NCBI GenBank assembly: GCA_009377695.1
Contig: WHTP01000025.1
Coordinates: 1 to 53,172 of the forward strand
Direction: 5' to 3'
DNA length: 53,172 nucleotides
DNA from: Hyphomicrobiales bacterium
GTDB lineage: Bacteria; Pseudomonadota; Alphaproteobacteria; Rhizobiales; Xanthobacteraceae
In this document: positions 25,347 to 33,935 of the stretch, in pieces
Layout: each line of letters starts with the position of its first letter
How positions within the stretch are numbered: the stretch's first letter is position 1
The notes under the pieces: model-generated
Seen by the model: only the letters and a program-made list of their open reading frames with translations
The model's database searches: none
What the model was told of the DNA's origin: nothing
Translations under genes and position numbers: made by a program

Positions 25347-25871
25347 TCACCACCGCTCGCTCGCCGACGCGCGGCCCATCACTTCGATGATGCGCGCTCG
25401 AGTACCGGCGCTGGTGTCGTTCGGCAACGCGTCGAGTTTGAAAAACCCGTGCCCTACGATCTCGCTGTTGGGCACGGGTGCCGCAGTCTGGCGAAAGTCG
25501 CGCAGCACGAAAACGACGACATGATCGCGCCGCGACACGCGGCCATTGAAGAAGACGCCGTGCAGCATCGGTGGCGCGGTCGGCTCGATATTGCCCTCCT
25601 CGGCGAGCTCACGGATCAGCGCATCGATCACGGTCTCGCCCGGCTCGACGCCGCCGCCGGGCAGATGCCAGCCGCTCACATAGCTGTGCTTGACGAGGAA
25701 GATGCGGTTCGCCTCGTCGATGCAAAGAGCGCGCACGCCAAGCGTCAGGCCGCGCGAGAAACGCCAGTAGGAATGCAGGACGCGCCGGATCGCCGGCTCG
25801 CATGCTCGCCGGATGCGGTCAAGGAGAGTTGCGCGCTCATTCACGAATGGTGCCCCACATTGCGCCATCAT
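25347..25871 (-). CDS. NUDIX hydrolase
   Basis: A protein of about 174 residues with a NUDIX box GGGVEPGETVIDALIRELAE, then EGNIEP; the Gly of the usual EExGU end is Asn here. The strand leading into the box is HSYVSGWHLPGGG. The N-terminal part is helical and basic (LLDRIRRACEPAIRRVLHSY). Substrate cannot be predicted. The start is uncertain: ATG at 25871 or 25868, or a GTG at 25844; the open frame further upstream crosses repeat-like DNA and is not preferred. It converges on the small membrane-protein gene with a 14-base gap. Confidence 0.8.
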   Translation of the reverse strand: MMAQCGAPFVNERATLLDRIRRACEPAIRRVLHSYWRFSRGLTLGVRALCIDEANRIFLVKHSYVSGWHLPGGGVEPGETVIDALIRELAEEGNIEPTAPPMLHGVFFNGRVSRRDHVVVFVLRDFRQTAAPVPNSEIVGHGFFKLDALPNDTSAGTRARIIEVMGRASASERW

Positions 25872-25992
25872 GGCCGCACCCGGGTTCGGGTCCGGCCTCC
25901 GGCCCAAGCGCCAGGCTCGGGTCCGGCATCCATGTCTTTTGCGCCTTACCCTGCAACAAGTCCTTATCAACGGCTCCAAACACCCCATTGAT

Positions 25993-26041
25993 CAGGCAAA
26001 ATCCATAGTTTAGATATGTTCTAAACTATGGATTTTGCCTG
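25993..26041. promoter_or_regulatory. Perfect 22-bp inverted repeat upstream of mbfA, candidate Irr/ICE operator
   Basis: The arms (CAGGCAAAATCCATAGTTTA plus GA, and the exact reverse complement) run from 25993 to 26014 and 26020 to 26041 around a 5-base loop TATGT. The centre TTTAGA-N5-TCTAAA resembles the iron control element bound by the haem-regulated repressor Irr in Rhizobiales, known to control mbfA. The palindrome ends 15 bases before the likely GTG start. The perfect arms extend well past the Irr-like core, so a hairpin in the mRNA leader is also possible. Confidence 0.7.
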
Positions 26042-26056
26042 CTTTTGAGGCCCCGC

Positions 26057-27013
26057 GTGAAACGCTTCGCCGACCTGACCGAACGAGAAGTGCTGGCGCT
26101 CTCGATTTCCAATGAGGACGAGGACAGCCGCATCTATCGCGGCTTTGCCGAGGGTTTGCGCACGCAATATCCGGCCTCCGCCAAAGTGTTCGACGAGATG
26201 GCCGACGAGGAGGCGCGCCACCGCACCATGTTGTTCGACCTCTACCGGACGAAATTCGGCGAGTACCTGCCGCTGATCCGCCGTCAGGACGTCAAAGGTT
26301 TCATCGCCAAGAAAGCGCTCTGGCTGATGGAGCCGCTCAACCTCGACGAGGTGCGCAAATACGCCGAGACCATGGAGTTCGAGGCGGAGCGCTTCTACCG
26401 GCGCGCCGCCGACACCACGCGCGACGCCTCGACCCGGCAGCTCCTGCTCGAGCTCGCCGAGGTCGAGAGCGGGCATGAAGATATCGCGCATAAGCTCGAA
26501 CAGACGATCCTCACTCCCTCGGCGCGCGCCAAGGAGGATGAAACCGCGCGGCGCATGTTCCTTTTGCAATACGTGCAGCCCGGCCTTGCGGGACTGATGG
26601 ACGGCTCGGTCTCCACGCTGGCGCCGCTGTTCGCGGCGGCATTCGCGACCCACAGCACCTGGGAGACCTTCCTGGTGGGCATGGCGGCATCGGTTGGCGC
26701 CGGCATCTCGATGGGCTTCGCGGAAGCGGCGTCCGATGACGGCTCGCTCACCGGGCGCGGCGCGCCGTGGCTGCGCGGATCGGTCTGCGGGATCATGACC
26801 ACGATCGGCGGCGTCGGCCACACGCTGCCCTATCTGATCCCGAATTTCTGGACGGCCACGATGGTCGCGATCGCCGTGGTCGCATTGGAACTCGTCGCGA
26901 TTTCCTATATCCGGTATCGCTACATGGACACGCCGTTCCTATCGGCGGCGTTCCAGGTGGTGCTGGGCGGAACGCTGGTGTTCCTCGCCGGCATCCTCAT
27001 CGGTAGTTCGTAG
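26057..27013 (+). CDS. mbfA: Membrane-bound ferritin-like iron exporter MbfA
   Basis: A 318-residue inner-membrane protein. The N-terminal half is a ferritin-like (Er/rubrerythrin) domain with carboxylate and His ligands: SNEDEDSRIY, DEMADEEARHRTM, METMEFEAERFYRR-like and EVESGHEDIAHKLE. The C-terminal half (from about residue 180) is a VIT1-like set of membrane helices, including GMAASVGAGISMGFAEAASD and three helices to the end. MbfA exports iron and protects against iron and peroxide stress in Bradyrhizobium and Agrobacterium. The GTG at 26057 (MKRFADLTEREVLAL) is preferred over the earlier TTG, with GAGG upstream. Regulation by Irr through the adjoining palindrome is likely. Confidence 0.9.
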   Translation: MKRFADLTEREVLALSISNEDEDSRIYRGFAEGLRTQYPASAKVFDEMADEEARHRTMLFDLYRTKFGEYLPLIRRQDVKGFIAKKALWLMEPLNLDEVRKYAETMEFEAERFYRRAADTTRDASTRQLLLELAEVESGHEDIAHKLEQTILTPSARAKEDETARRMFLLQYVQPGLAGLMDGSVSTLAPLFAAAFATHSTWETFLVGMAASVGAGISMGFAEAASDDGSLTGRGAPWLRGSVCGIMTTIGGVGHTLPYLIPNFWTATMVAIAVVALELVAISYIRYRYMDTPFLSAAFQVVLGGTLVFLAGILIGSS

Positions 27014-27016
27014 TAC

Positions 27017-27063
27017 CGCATGATCCCGAAAAGTGGGCACCGGTTTTCGGACAAGATCATGCG
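27017..27063. repeat. Dispersed palindromic repeat (CATGATC family)
   Basis: CGCATGATCCCGAAAA (27017-27032) pairs with TTTTCGG (27044-27050) and GATCATGCG (27055-27063). This pattern, with GTGGGCACCGG in the loop, is a very common intergenic repeat in Bradyrhizobium and related genomes, as I recall it. Only one copy is in this window. Confidence 0.7.
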
Positions 27064-27081
27064 CCCGGGAAAACGTCTTCC

Positions 27082-27978
27082 ATGGCATTCGTACTGGCGC
27101 ATGTGTCGGATCCGCATCTTGCGCCGCTGCCGCAGGTGCGGCTTTACGAGCTGATCGGCAAGCGCGTGACCGGCTTCGTCAATTGGCGGCGCAAGCGCGC
27201 GGCCATCCATCAAGCGGAGGTGCTGGCGCGCATCGTCGCCGACCTCAAGGCGCAGAAGCCCGATCACATCGCGGTCACCGGCGACCTCGTCAATCTGGCG
27301 CTGCCGGGCGAATACGCGCCGGCCCGCGCATGGCTCGATGCGCTCGGTCCACCGGCCGACGTGACCTTGGTGCCCGGCAATCACGACGCCTATGTCCGCA
27401 GCGGCGTTGCGGCATCGCTGACCCACTGGCGCGACTTCATGCGCGGCGACGCGGCGGCCGCGGTTCCGCACGAATTCCCCTTCCTGCGGAAGCGCGGGCC
27501 ACTGGCGCTGATCGGCGTCTCGACCTCGGTGCCGAGCCTGCCGCTGTCGGCGATCGGCCGCATCGGCCCGGACCAGTTGCGACGTCTGGAGAAGATCCTG
27601 GAGGATTGCGGCCGCGACGGCCTCTATCGCGTCGTCCTGATCCATCATCCGCCAACCAGCAAGCGCTCGCACTATCTCAAGCGCCTCACCGACAGCGCGC
27701 GGCTGCGCGACGTGCTCGCGCGCCGTGGCGCTGAGCTGCTCATCCATGGCCACAACCATTGCCGCCAGACCGTCTGGCTCGACGGTCCCGCCGGCCGCAT
27801 TCCGGCGATCGGCGTGCCATCGGCCTCGGAGGCGCTGCCCGGCGAGCACGATCCCGCCGGCTACAATCTCTATCGCATCGAGGGTGAACGCGGCGCCTGG
27901 CGCTGCGAGGTGATCACGCGCGGGATTACGCCTGAGGGTGTGGCGGAATTGGACCGGGTGATATTGGCGGCAGCCTAA
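27082..27978 (+). CDS. Metallophosphoesterase (CpdA-like)
   Basis: A 298-residue calcineurin-like phosphoesterase. All metal motifs are visible: HVSDPHLAP (D-x-H), VTGDLVNLALPGEY (GDxx), LVPGNHDAYVRSG (GNHD), LIHHPPT and LIHGHNHCRQ (GHxH). The group contains 3',5'-cyclic-AMP phosphodiesterases of the CpdA type, so cAMP is a candidate substrate, but phospholipid or other phosphodiester substrates also occur. It has no signal peptide and is probably cytoplasmic. It follows mbfA on the same strand with a palindromic repeat between, so co-transcription is uncertain. Confidence 0.9.
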   Translation: MAFVLAHVSDPHLAPLPQVRLYELIGKRVTGFVNWRRKRAAIHQAEVLARIVADLKAQKPDHIAVTGDLVNLALPGEYAPARAWLDALGPPADVTLVPGNHDAYVRSGVAASLTHWRDFMRGDAAAAVPHEFPFLRKRGPLALIGVSTSVPSLPLSAIGRIGPDQLRRLEKILEDCGRDGLYRVVLIHHPPTSKRSHYLKRLTDSARLRDVLARRGAELLIHGHNHCRQTVWLDGPAGRIPAIGVPSASEALPGEHDPAGYNLYRIEGERGAWRCEVITRGITPEGVAELDRVILAAA

Positions 27979-28021
27979 AGCAGGATGAGTTTAGGTGGAT
28001 TCGAAGCGGTGCAGCGAGTCC

Positions 28022-28144
28022 GGTCACCTCCCCTTGGAAAGGGGAGGTCGGCGACCCCCGACTTGATCGGGGGAGCCGGGTGGCGATCAAAATCATGCGC
28101 CGTTTGATCCCCTCCCCAACCCTCCCCTTTAAGGGGAGGGAGCG
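28022..28144. repeat. Large inverted intergenic repeat (CCTCCCC family)
   Basis: The element runs between CACCTCCCCTTGGAAAGGGG and the closing CCTCCCCTTTAAGGGGAGGG, with GACCCCCGACTTGATCGGGG-like pairing in the middle. It sits between converging genes (phosphoesterase on plus, hypothetical membrane protein on minus) and could act as a terminator in both directions. Confidence 0.7.
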
Positions 28145-28186
28145 CACCGCCGCCGCGGCAACGACCTCGACCTAACTCACCACGCT

Positions 28187-28768
28187 TTAGCGCGCACCGG
28201 GCAGCAGCAGCGCGAGCGCGACCAGCACCGCAACGCCTGCGGCCAAACCGAACAGGAACGCGCGGATGGCGTGCCAGCGCCGACGACGCTGCTCCAACAA
28301 AAGCTCGCGGTGGGCGTCGGCGATCGTCGGCGTGCCGGGTTCGGCAAGTGCGCGCTCGCGCTCGATCATGCGCTGCGCGACGTACCTCGTCACCGACTCC
28401 GCGATCTCGGGAATGCTAACGCTTTCCGCCAACACTTTGCGCCCGTAGCGGGTGTCCTGCAGGAAACGATAGACGCGCTTGTCGCGGCCCATGGCGACAT
28501 GGGCGATGACATCGACCCAGAGCCGCGGCGTCTCGCCACGCGAAATGCCGCGGTCGAACAGGTCGACCTCCGCCGGGATTTCCGCGAACAATGGATCGAG
28601 TGCCTCGTTGAGCAGCTCAAGCCGCGCCACCTCGGCGTCATGCAGATCCACGACCACGCCGGTGCGCTCGGCCGCATCGATGCGAGCCCGGCGCAGTGCA
28701 TCCTTCAGGCGCTGCGGCTCATCGGCCTTGGCCGTCTCGGCCGCCGCCTGATTCTTACGTCCCCACAT
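28187..28768 (-). CDS. Hypothetical protein with C-terminal membrane anchor
   Basis: A 193-residue protein of unknown function. Most of it is hydrophilic and helical (LKDALRRARIDAAERTGVVV, ELLNEALDPLFAEIPAEVDL), with a conserved-looking LWVDVIAHVAMGRDKRVYRF block. One membrane helix lies at the C-terminus (about 170-190, FGLAAGVAVLVALALLLPG), so it is probably a tail-anchored inner-membrane protein facing the cytoplasm. I recognise no named domain. Codon use and GC content look like neighbouring real genes. Confidence 0.75.
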   Translation of the reverse strand: MWGRKNQAAAETAKADEPQRLKDALRRARIDAAERTGVVVDLHDAEVARLELLNEALDPLFAEIPAEVDLFDRGISRGETPRLWVDVIAHVAMGRDKRVYRFLQDTRYGRKVLAESVSIPEIAESVTRYVAQRMIERERALAEPGTPTIADAHRELLLEQRRRRWHAIRAFLFGLAAGVAVLVALALLLPGAR

Positions 28769-29166
28769 GCCGACAAATTAGCGATGGCCGCGGTCACCGC
28801 AAGGCGGACAGCCGGGGCCGCGACTGCTCACTTCCCGCCTGTGGCCTGCCGGTGACACCCAAGGCTTTGTTTTTCAATCTGAATTCTGAGGATGCGCGCT
28901 GCTCTGTTCTTTTGAAGGGATGGCAACCGGCGGGAACGGGTGGGCAGAATCCCCGACACCGGAATTGCTGAGCTTGGCTTGGTGGGCGACGCCTGTTCGT
29001 TAGCAAATAATCTATTGATTTGACTACAGTATATATCTTTGGGATGTATCCCATCAATTCGCCCACGGCGTGGGTGGGCCATTTTGTGGTTGACCCGACC
29101 GGCCCGTACCGCATTCTCGCAGGCATAACCGCGCCTTTTGCTCACCAACAAGCGGCCGTACCCGGG
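28769..29166. other. Gap without a supported gene
   Basis: This roughly 400-base gap between divergent genes holds no convincing gene, repeat or terminator. An AT-rich stretch near 29005-29035 (TTGATTTGACTACAGTATAT) could contain a promoter for the methyltransferase gene. An in-frame extension of that gene runs back to a TTG at 29020, but has no ribosome binding site or homologous-looking sequence. Confidence 0.4.
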
Positions 29167-30567
29167 ATGGATCACCAGGACCTGCTGCAGGAAATCTCCG
29201 ACTACTGCCGGAAAACCGGCCTCGCCGAATCGACCTTCGGCCGCCGGGCCGTCAACGACGGCAAGCTTGCGGCGCGGCTGCGCAATGGCGGTCGGATCAC
29301 GACGTACACCCTCGACCGTATCCGTAGCTTCATGGACGACAATCACGCCGAGATCGCGAACGCGCGGCCGCCGATCATCGATCGCCAGCCCCCGCTGCGT
29401 CCGCTCACGCCCCGCCCCGCCCCCGCGTCGACAGACGAGCGCGACCCGCAGCGCAATTTCCGCTTCTTCGACAACCGTCAGAAGTACCTCCTGTTCGTGA
29501 ACACCTGCAGCGAAAAATGGGTGGTCGCGAACCGCGTGGCGCTCGAGCTCGGCAACATCCATCCGCGGCCGCCGGCGGTGCGCATGTTCGACGCCGGCGT
29601 CGGCGACGGCACAATCATGCTGCGGGTGCTGCGAGCGATGCACGACCGCTTCCCGCACATGCCGTTCTATATCGTCGGCAAGGAGATCAGCCTCGAAGAT
29701 GTCCGGCTGGCGCTGCAGAAGATGTCGGACCGTTTCTGCGAGCATCCGGCGACGGTGCTCGTGCTGACCAACCTCGCCTATGCGGACGCGCCCTGGCTGC
29801 ACGTGAAATCGTTGAACGCGGCATCGAGCCTCGTTTGGCATGAAGCGGCATTGACCGGCGAGTCCGCCCACGCGTTCGAGCAGCAGATCACCGATCTGGT
29901 GCCGTTCCTGTCGCAGAACTGGAAGGCGGGGATCAGCGGCAAGACCGGCAATCCGGTCTACGAGCGGCCTGTGGTGCTGGTGCTCTATCGCGCCGACCAC
30001 AAGTTCCTGCTCGATCCGATCATTCCGCGGCCCGGCGGCACCATCGCCAATTACGATCTCGTCATCGCCTCGCAGCCCTATCGGGCGCGGGCACCGCTCG
30101 AGTTCAAGGCGCAGCGCGTGCTCGCGCCGCTCGCCAAGGCGCTCGGCCCGGGCGGCCGACTGATCGCCATCCACTCACACGGCAACGACCCCGGCATGGA
30201 GATCATCCAGAAGGTCTGGCCCGGCGACAATCCGTTCGTGCACGACCGCCACCAACTCATGAAGGCGGTGAAGCACGATCTGGGTCAGGCCGCGCGTGAG
30301 CTCAATTTCAACGCCTACGCCGATAATCGCTCGCTGTTCCGCTACGACATGCACACGCTGCCGTCGGAGATCTCCGAATCGATCGGCACATCGACACTGT
30401 TCGCGGCCTGGAACGCGGCGATCTACGTGGCGCAGGTCGAGGACGATCGGCTCGCCGACGTGGTGTCGGACGGACGTTATCTCGACGCTACGCGCGAGGT
30501 GCTGCACGAGCGCGGCGGGCTCTGGTTCTACGACGAATCCTTCGTGATTTCGCGGCGGCGCGACTGA
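29167..30567 (+). CDS. SAM-dependent methyltransferase with HTH-like N-terminus
   Basis: A 466-residue protein. The first 60 residues (MDHQDLLQEISDYCRKTGLA, ESTFGRRAVNDGKLAARLRN) look like a small helix-turn-helix segment. A class I methyltransferase domain follows from about residue 115, with motif I VRMFDAGVGDGTIMLRVL and an acidic strand end at GKEISLEDV. Later blocks (ALGPGGRLIAIHSHGNDPGM) match the post-motif III region of such enzymes. Substrate unknown. The start at 29167 matches the start of relatives I recall. A MetF-like gene follows after 32 bases, suggesting a one-carbon link. Confidence 0.83.
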   Translation: MDHQDLLQEISDYCRKTGLAESTFGRRAVNDGKLAARLRNGGRITTYTLDRIRSFMDDNHAEIANARPPIIDRQPPLRPLTPRPAPASTDERDPQRNFRFFDNRQKYLLFVNTCSEKWVVANRVALELGNIHPRPPAVRMFDAGVGDGTIMLRVLRAMHDRFPHMPFYIVGKEISLEDVRLALQKMSDRFCEHPATVLVLTNLAYADAPWLHVKSLNAASSLVWHEAALTGESAHAFEQQITDLVPFLSQNWKAGISGKTGNPVYERPVVLVLYRADHKFLLDPIIPRPGGTIANYDLVIASQPYRARAPLEFKAQRVLAPLAKALGPGGRLIAIHSHGNDPGMEIIQKVWPGDNPFVHDRHQLMKAVKHDLGQAARELNFNAYADNRSLFRYDMHTLPSEISESIGTSTLFAAWNAAIYVAQVEDDRLADVVSDGRYLDATREVLHERGGLWFYDESFVISRRRD

Positions 30568-30599
30568 CAGCCGGAACGACCACCGAAAGAGCAGCAAGC

Positions 30600-31532
30600 A
30601 TGAAAACCGTGGCGCTGGCGATGACGGATCAAGAGGAACGCGCGGATGCGATCCGGACCATCAGCGGTTTCGTGCATGGATATTCAATCGAGGCAACGCG
30701 GCCGAGCGCGGACGATATCGCGGGCCTCGGCGGCATCGTGCCCAAGGGCACCAGCGTTTATGTCAGCGCGGTGCCGACCCAGCGCGAAGATGAGGCGGTC
30801 GAGCATGCATCGCGGCTGCGACGAGCGGGTTTTGAGCCCGTGCCGCATATCGCGGTGCGCGCATTTGCGAGCGCCAACGAGATCGATCGTTTTCTTGCGC
30901 GGCTGGCAGCCGACGCAGGCGTCCGGCAGGTGCTCGTGATCGCGGGCGATCGCGATCCGCCGGCCGGATCCCTGCGCAGCGCCCTCGACGTGATCGACAG
31001 CGGGCTCTTGCAACGTCATGGCGTCCTTGAGGCCGGCATAGCCGGCTACCCCGAAGGCCATCCGAGAATCCCCGGCCATGAGCTCGACCGCGCCCTCGCG
31101 GACAAGATTGCGACCGCCGAAGCGACCGGACTTCGCCTCCACATCGTGACGCAGTTCTGCTTCGACGCCGACGCAATTATCGGCTGGATCCGCAGGCTGC
31201 GCGACTTCGGCTTCGATGTGCCGGTAAGGATCGGCCTCGCCGGGCCGACGAGCCTGCCGACATTGATGCGCTATGCGAGCCGCTGCGGCGTCCCCGCGTC
31301 GGTCCACGGGCTCGCACGCCATGCGGGGTTGATGCGGCAACTGTTTGCGATGTCCGCGCCCGACGCGCTCGTGCGCGCGCTCGCGGCAGAACGCGAGCGC
31401 CTCGGCGACGTGCAGGCGCATTTCTTCTCGTTCGGCGGGCTCGCGCGCACAGCGCGCTGGGCATCGGCGGTGGAACTCGGCCATATCGCGCTCGAACCCG
31501 GGCAGGGATTCAGGGTCGAACCGGCCGGCTGA
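30600..31532 (+). CDS. Methylenetetrahydrofolate-reductase-family protein (MetF-like)
   Basis: A 310-residue TIM-barrel flavoprotein-like sequence with MTHFR-family layout: SVYVSAVPTQREDEAVEHAS, VLVIAGDRDPPAGSL (the folate/FAD loop, where MetF has RGDxP), AGIAGYPEGHPRIPG (conserved in the family) and IVTQFCFDADAIIGWIRRLR (the TQFFFD-like block). The N-terminal EFFPP motif of true MetF is replaced, and the sequence is divergent, so a specialised oxidoreductase acting on a folate or methyl group is as likely as methionine synthesis. It lies 32 bases after the methyltransferase gene and 41 bases before the YciI gene. Confidence 0.82.
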   Translation: MKTVALAMTDQEERADAIRTISGFVHGYSIEATRPSADDIAGLGGIVPKGTSVYVSAVPTQREDEAVEHASRLRRAGFEPVPHIAVRAFASANEIDRFLARLAADAGVRQVLVIAGDRDPPAGSLRSALDVIDSGLLQRHGVLEAGIAGYPEGHPRIPGHELDRALADKIATAEATGLRLHIVTQFCFDADAIIGWIRRLRDFGFDVPVRIGLAGPTSLPTLMRYASRCGVPASVHGLARHAGLMRQLFAMSAPDALVRALAAERERLGDVQAHFFSFGGLARTARWASAVELGHIALEPGQGFRVEPAG

Positions 31533-31573
31533 GTGCGCTAAATTGGCGCGTCGCCCTGCGCGAGGACGCTGCC

Positions 31574-31888
31574 ATGCTGTTCGTGATCCACGCCCTCGAC
31601 AAAAAAGACGAGATGCCGACGCGCGCGAAGCACTATCGCGACCATCGCATCCATCTCGATCGTGCCGAGGATTACAACGTCGACGTCATCACTGCCGGCA
31701 CGCTCGTTGCCGACGACGGCGAGACGCCGTGCGGCAGCATTTTCGTGATCGACGCGGCAGGACGCTCAGCAGTCGAGCGCTTCGTGCAGAGCGACCCGTA
31801 CCACGTTAACGGAGTATGGGAGCGCGTCGATATTCACGGCTACAACAAAAAGCGCGGAACGCCGATCCTGTCGCAGCGGGCTTCCTGA
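31574..31888 (+). CDS. YciI-family protein
   Basis: A 104-residue ferredoxin-like protein of the YciI family. The expected start MLFVIHALDKKDEMPTRAKH is followed by RDHRIHLDRAEDYNVDVITA (the usual HxxYL-type region, with the active-site His-Asp pair likely in HLD) and GTPCGSIFVIDAAGRSAVER-like C-terminal strands. The reaction of most members is unknown; some dehydrochlorinate or cleave catabolic intermediates. It is probably in an operon with the MetF-like gene. Confidence 0.85.
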   Translation: MLFVIHALDKKDEMPTRAKHYRDHRIHLDRAEDYNVDVITAGTLVADDGETPCGSIFVIDAAGRSAVERFVQSDPYHVNGVWERVDIHGYNKKRGTPILSQRAS

Positions 31889-31986
31889 GCTGGAGCTGCC
31901 CTGCTTCTCAGTGATCGCGAGTCTGCGTATTCTGATCATCGCGCCAAGAACAAGATGACGTCACAGGGTAATGGGAGGATCAGCAC

Positions 31987-33243
31987 ATGAGCATGACTTC
32001 TAGGATATCGGCTTTATTGGCGGTCGCCGTAACGGCGACCGCACTGGCCTTCGCCAGTGGCGAGCTGCACGCGCAGCAGAGGAAGGGCTTCAGCCCGATC
32101 GACCGAACCGATCAGAAAAAAAGCAAACAGGACCTCAATTTAAAAGGGCACCCAACGCCTCCGCTCGCGACACCGCTCGAAAAAATTCCTGTCGATAAGC
32201 TCCGGCTCCCTGCGGGCTTCAAAGCGGAGATCTGGTCGCACGGCCATCCCGGCGCGCGCACGATGGTGATCGGTTCGAAAGGTACCATCTTCATGGGCTC
32301 GCGTCTGATCGGCCGCGTCTACGCGATCACCGATCGCGACGGGAAGCGCGAGGTCAAGGTCCTGCTGCAAGGGCTGACCCAACCCAACGGCCTCGTGTTC
32401 CGTGATGGATCGCTTTACGTGTTCGCGATCAACCAGGTGTTCCGCTTCGACAATATTGAAGACAGGCTCGACAATCTGGGCGCGCCGGTCGAGCTGACCA
32501 AGGCCTTCAACCTGCCCGATACGCTTCACCACAATTGGAAATACGTCGCATTCGGACCGGACGGCAAGATGTACGTGCAGGTTGGCGCGAACTGCAACAT
32601 CTGCGAGATCAATCCCGGCACCCACGGCCAGATCCGCCGTTACAACGCAGACGGCACCGGCATGGAGATCTTGGCGCGCGGCGTGCGCAACACGGTCGGC
32701 TTCGACTGGCACCCGCAGACCGGAGAGCTCTGGTTCACTGATAATGGCCGCGACTGGGCGGGTAATGAAGGGCCGGAGGACGAGCTGAATGTCATCCGCA
32801 AGGGGCAGGAAGGTGCCTTCTACGGCTTCCCGTATTGCCATGCCAATGGCATCCCCGATCCGGACATCCGGATTCCCAACGCCTGCGCCGGCGTGACACT
32901 ACCGGCGGCAACGACGGGGCCACACTCGGCGGGGCTCGGCATCAAGTTCTACACCGGCACCATGTTCCCGAAGGAGTATCAGAACGTCGCCTTCATCGCG
33001 CGACACGGGTCGTGGAATCGGGAACAAAAGTTTGGCTACGACGTCGTCATTGCGCGAACGGATGGCGGCAAAGTGACGATTGAGCCGTTCATGACTGGGC
33101 TGCTGGACGAGAAGGCGAACCAGTTCTTCGGCCGGCCGAGCTATCTGCTGCAGATGCCGGACGGCTCACTGCTCGTCTCCGATGAGACGAACGGTGCGAT
33201 CTATCGCATCTCCTATGCAGCACCCGGGGCAACGAAGAAATAA
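31987..33243 (+). CDS. Secreted sorbosone/glucose-dehydrogenase-type PQQ enzyme
   Basis: A 418-residue exported protein. The signal peptide ends near GELHAQQ (about residue 29). A six-bladed beta-propeller of the GSDH / L-sorbosone dehydrogenase family follows, with LPAGFKAEIWSHGHPGARTM, GLTQPNGLVFRDGSLYVFAI, HHNWKYVAFGPDGKMYVQVG, then VGFDWHPQTGELWFTDNGRD and APHSAGLGIKFYTG-like blocks. It should oxidise an aldose or similar alcohol/aldehyde with PQQ in the periplasm. GGGAGG precedes the ATG. The next gene, a dihaem cytochrome, is five bases away and is a natural electron acceptor. Confidence 0.9.
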   Translation: MSMTSRISALLAVAVTATALAFASGELHAQQRKGFSPIDRTDQKKSKQDLNLKGHPTPPLATPLEKIPVDKLRLPAGFKAEIWSHGHPGARTMVIGSKGTIFMGSRLIGRVYAITDRDGKREVKVLLQGLTQPNGLVFRDGSLYVFAINQVFRFDNIEDRLDNLGAPVELTKAFNLPDTLHHNWKYVAFGPDGKMYVQVGANCNICEINPGTHGQIRRYNADGTGMEILARGVRNTVGFDWHPQTGELWFTDNGRDWAGNEGPEDELNVIRKGQEGAFYGFPYCHANGIPDPDIRIPNACAGVTLPAATTGPHSAGLGIKFYTGTMFPKEYQNVAFIARHGSWNREQKFGYDVVIARTDGGKVTIEPFMTGLLDEKANQFFGRPSYLLQMPDGSLLVSDETNGAIYRISYAAPGATKK

Positions 33244-33248
33244 GTCGG

Positions 33249-33848
33249 TTGGAATTGACACGGGTGACACGACTCTGGTGGCGGCCGCTGGCCCTCGGAC
33301 TGGCGGCTGCCGCGTTTTTCGCGGGCGCCCCGCTCGCGCAAACGATGCCGCTTGCGGAAAGGATCAAGCTCTGCGGCGCATGCCACGGCGAGGACGGTAA
33401 TTCGCGCACGCCGAATATTCCCTCGCTCGCTGGCCAGCCGGAATTCTTCCTGGTGAACCAGCTCTTCTTGTTTCGCGAAGGCGTGCGCAAGGTCCCTGGC
33501 ATGTCAGAACTGACCGCGGGCCTCAAAGACGACGACTTGGTTGCGCTGGCGAAACACTTCGCCGCGCTCGAGGCTAAGCCGAGCAAGGAAGCAATCGATC
33601 CGGCGTCGGCCAAGCGCGGCGCGGCGCTCGCCGAGCCTATGCGCTGTGCATCATGCCATCTGCCGAGCCTCACCGGACAGGAGCAGATGCCGCGGCTGGC
33701 GAAGCAGCGGATCGACTATCTCATCCATTCGATGACGCAATTCCGCGACGACGCCCGCTCCGGCGCCGATACCCAGATGAGCAACGTCCTCATCGGTGTC
33801 TCCGACGATGATATCGCTGCGCTCGCGCATTATGCGTCATCGCGGTAG
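33249..33848 (+). CDS. Dihaem cytochrome c4-type protein
   Basis: A 199-residue exported cytochrome with two CxxCH haem sites, CGACH (about 42-46) and CASCH (about 133-137). The second half repeats the first in outline (methionine ligands probably at PGMSEL and TQMSNV). A signal helix covers about residues 13-30. It lies five bases after the PQQ enzyme gene and should take electrons from it to a terminal oxidase. The start is uncertain: TTG at 33249 or GTG at 33264 in the same frame. Nothing else about the gene looks odd. Confidence 0.87.
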   Translation: MELTRVTRLWWRPLALGLAAAAFFAGAPLAQTMPLAERIKLCGACHGEDGNSRTPNIPSLAGQPEFFLVNQLFLFREGVRKVPGMSELTAGLKDDDLVALAKHFAALEAKPSKEAIDPASAKRGAALAEPMRCASCHLPSLTGQEQMPRLAKQRIDYLIHSMTQFRDDARSGADTQMSNVLIGVSDDDIAALAHYASSR

Positions 33849-33935
33849 GCGGCTGCAGCCCGCGATAAGGCGCTCGCAGACCCGACCGCTCGCTGCTACT
33901 CTCTGGGAAACAAAATACAATCCGGGGAGGCTTCG

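Noticed and set aside
29020-29166. Upstream in-frame extension of the methyltransferase gene from a TTG
   Set aside because: It has no ribosome binding site, and the sequence does not resemble the start of relatives; the ATG at 29167 fits.
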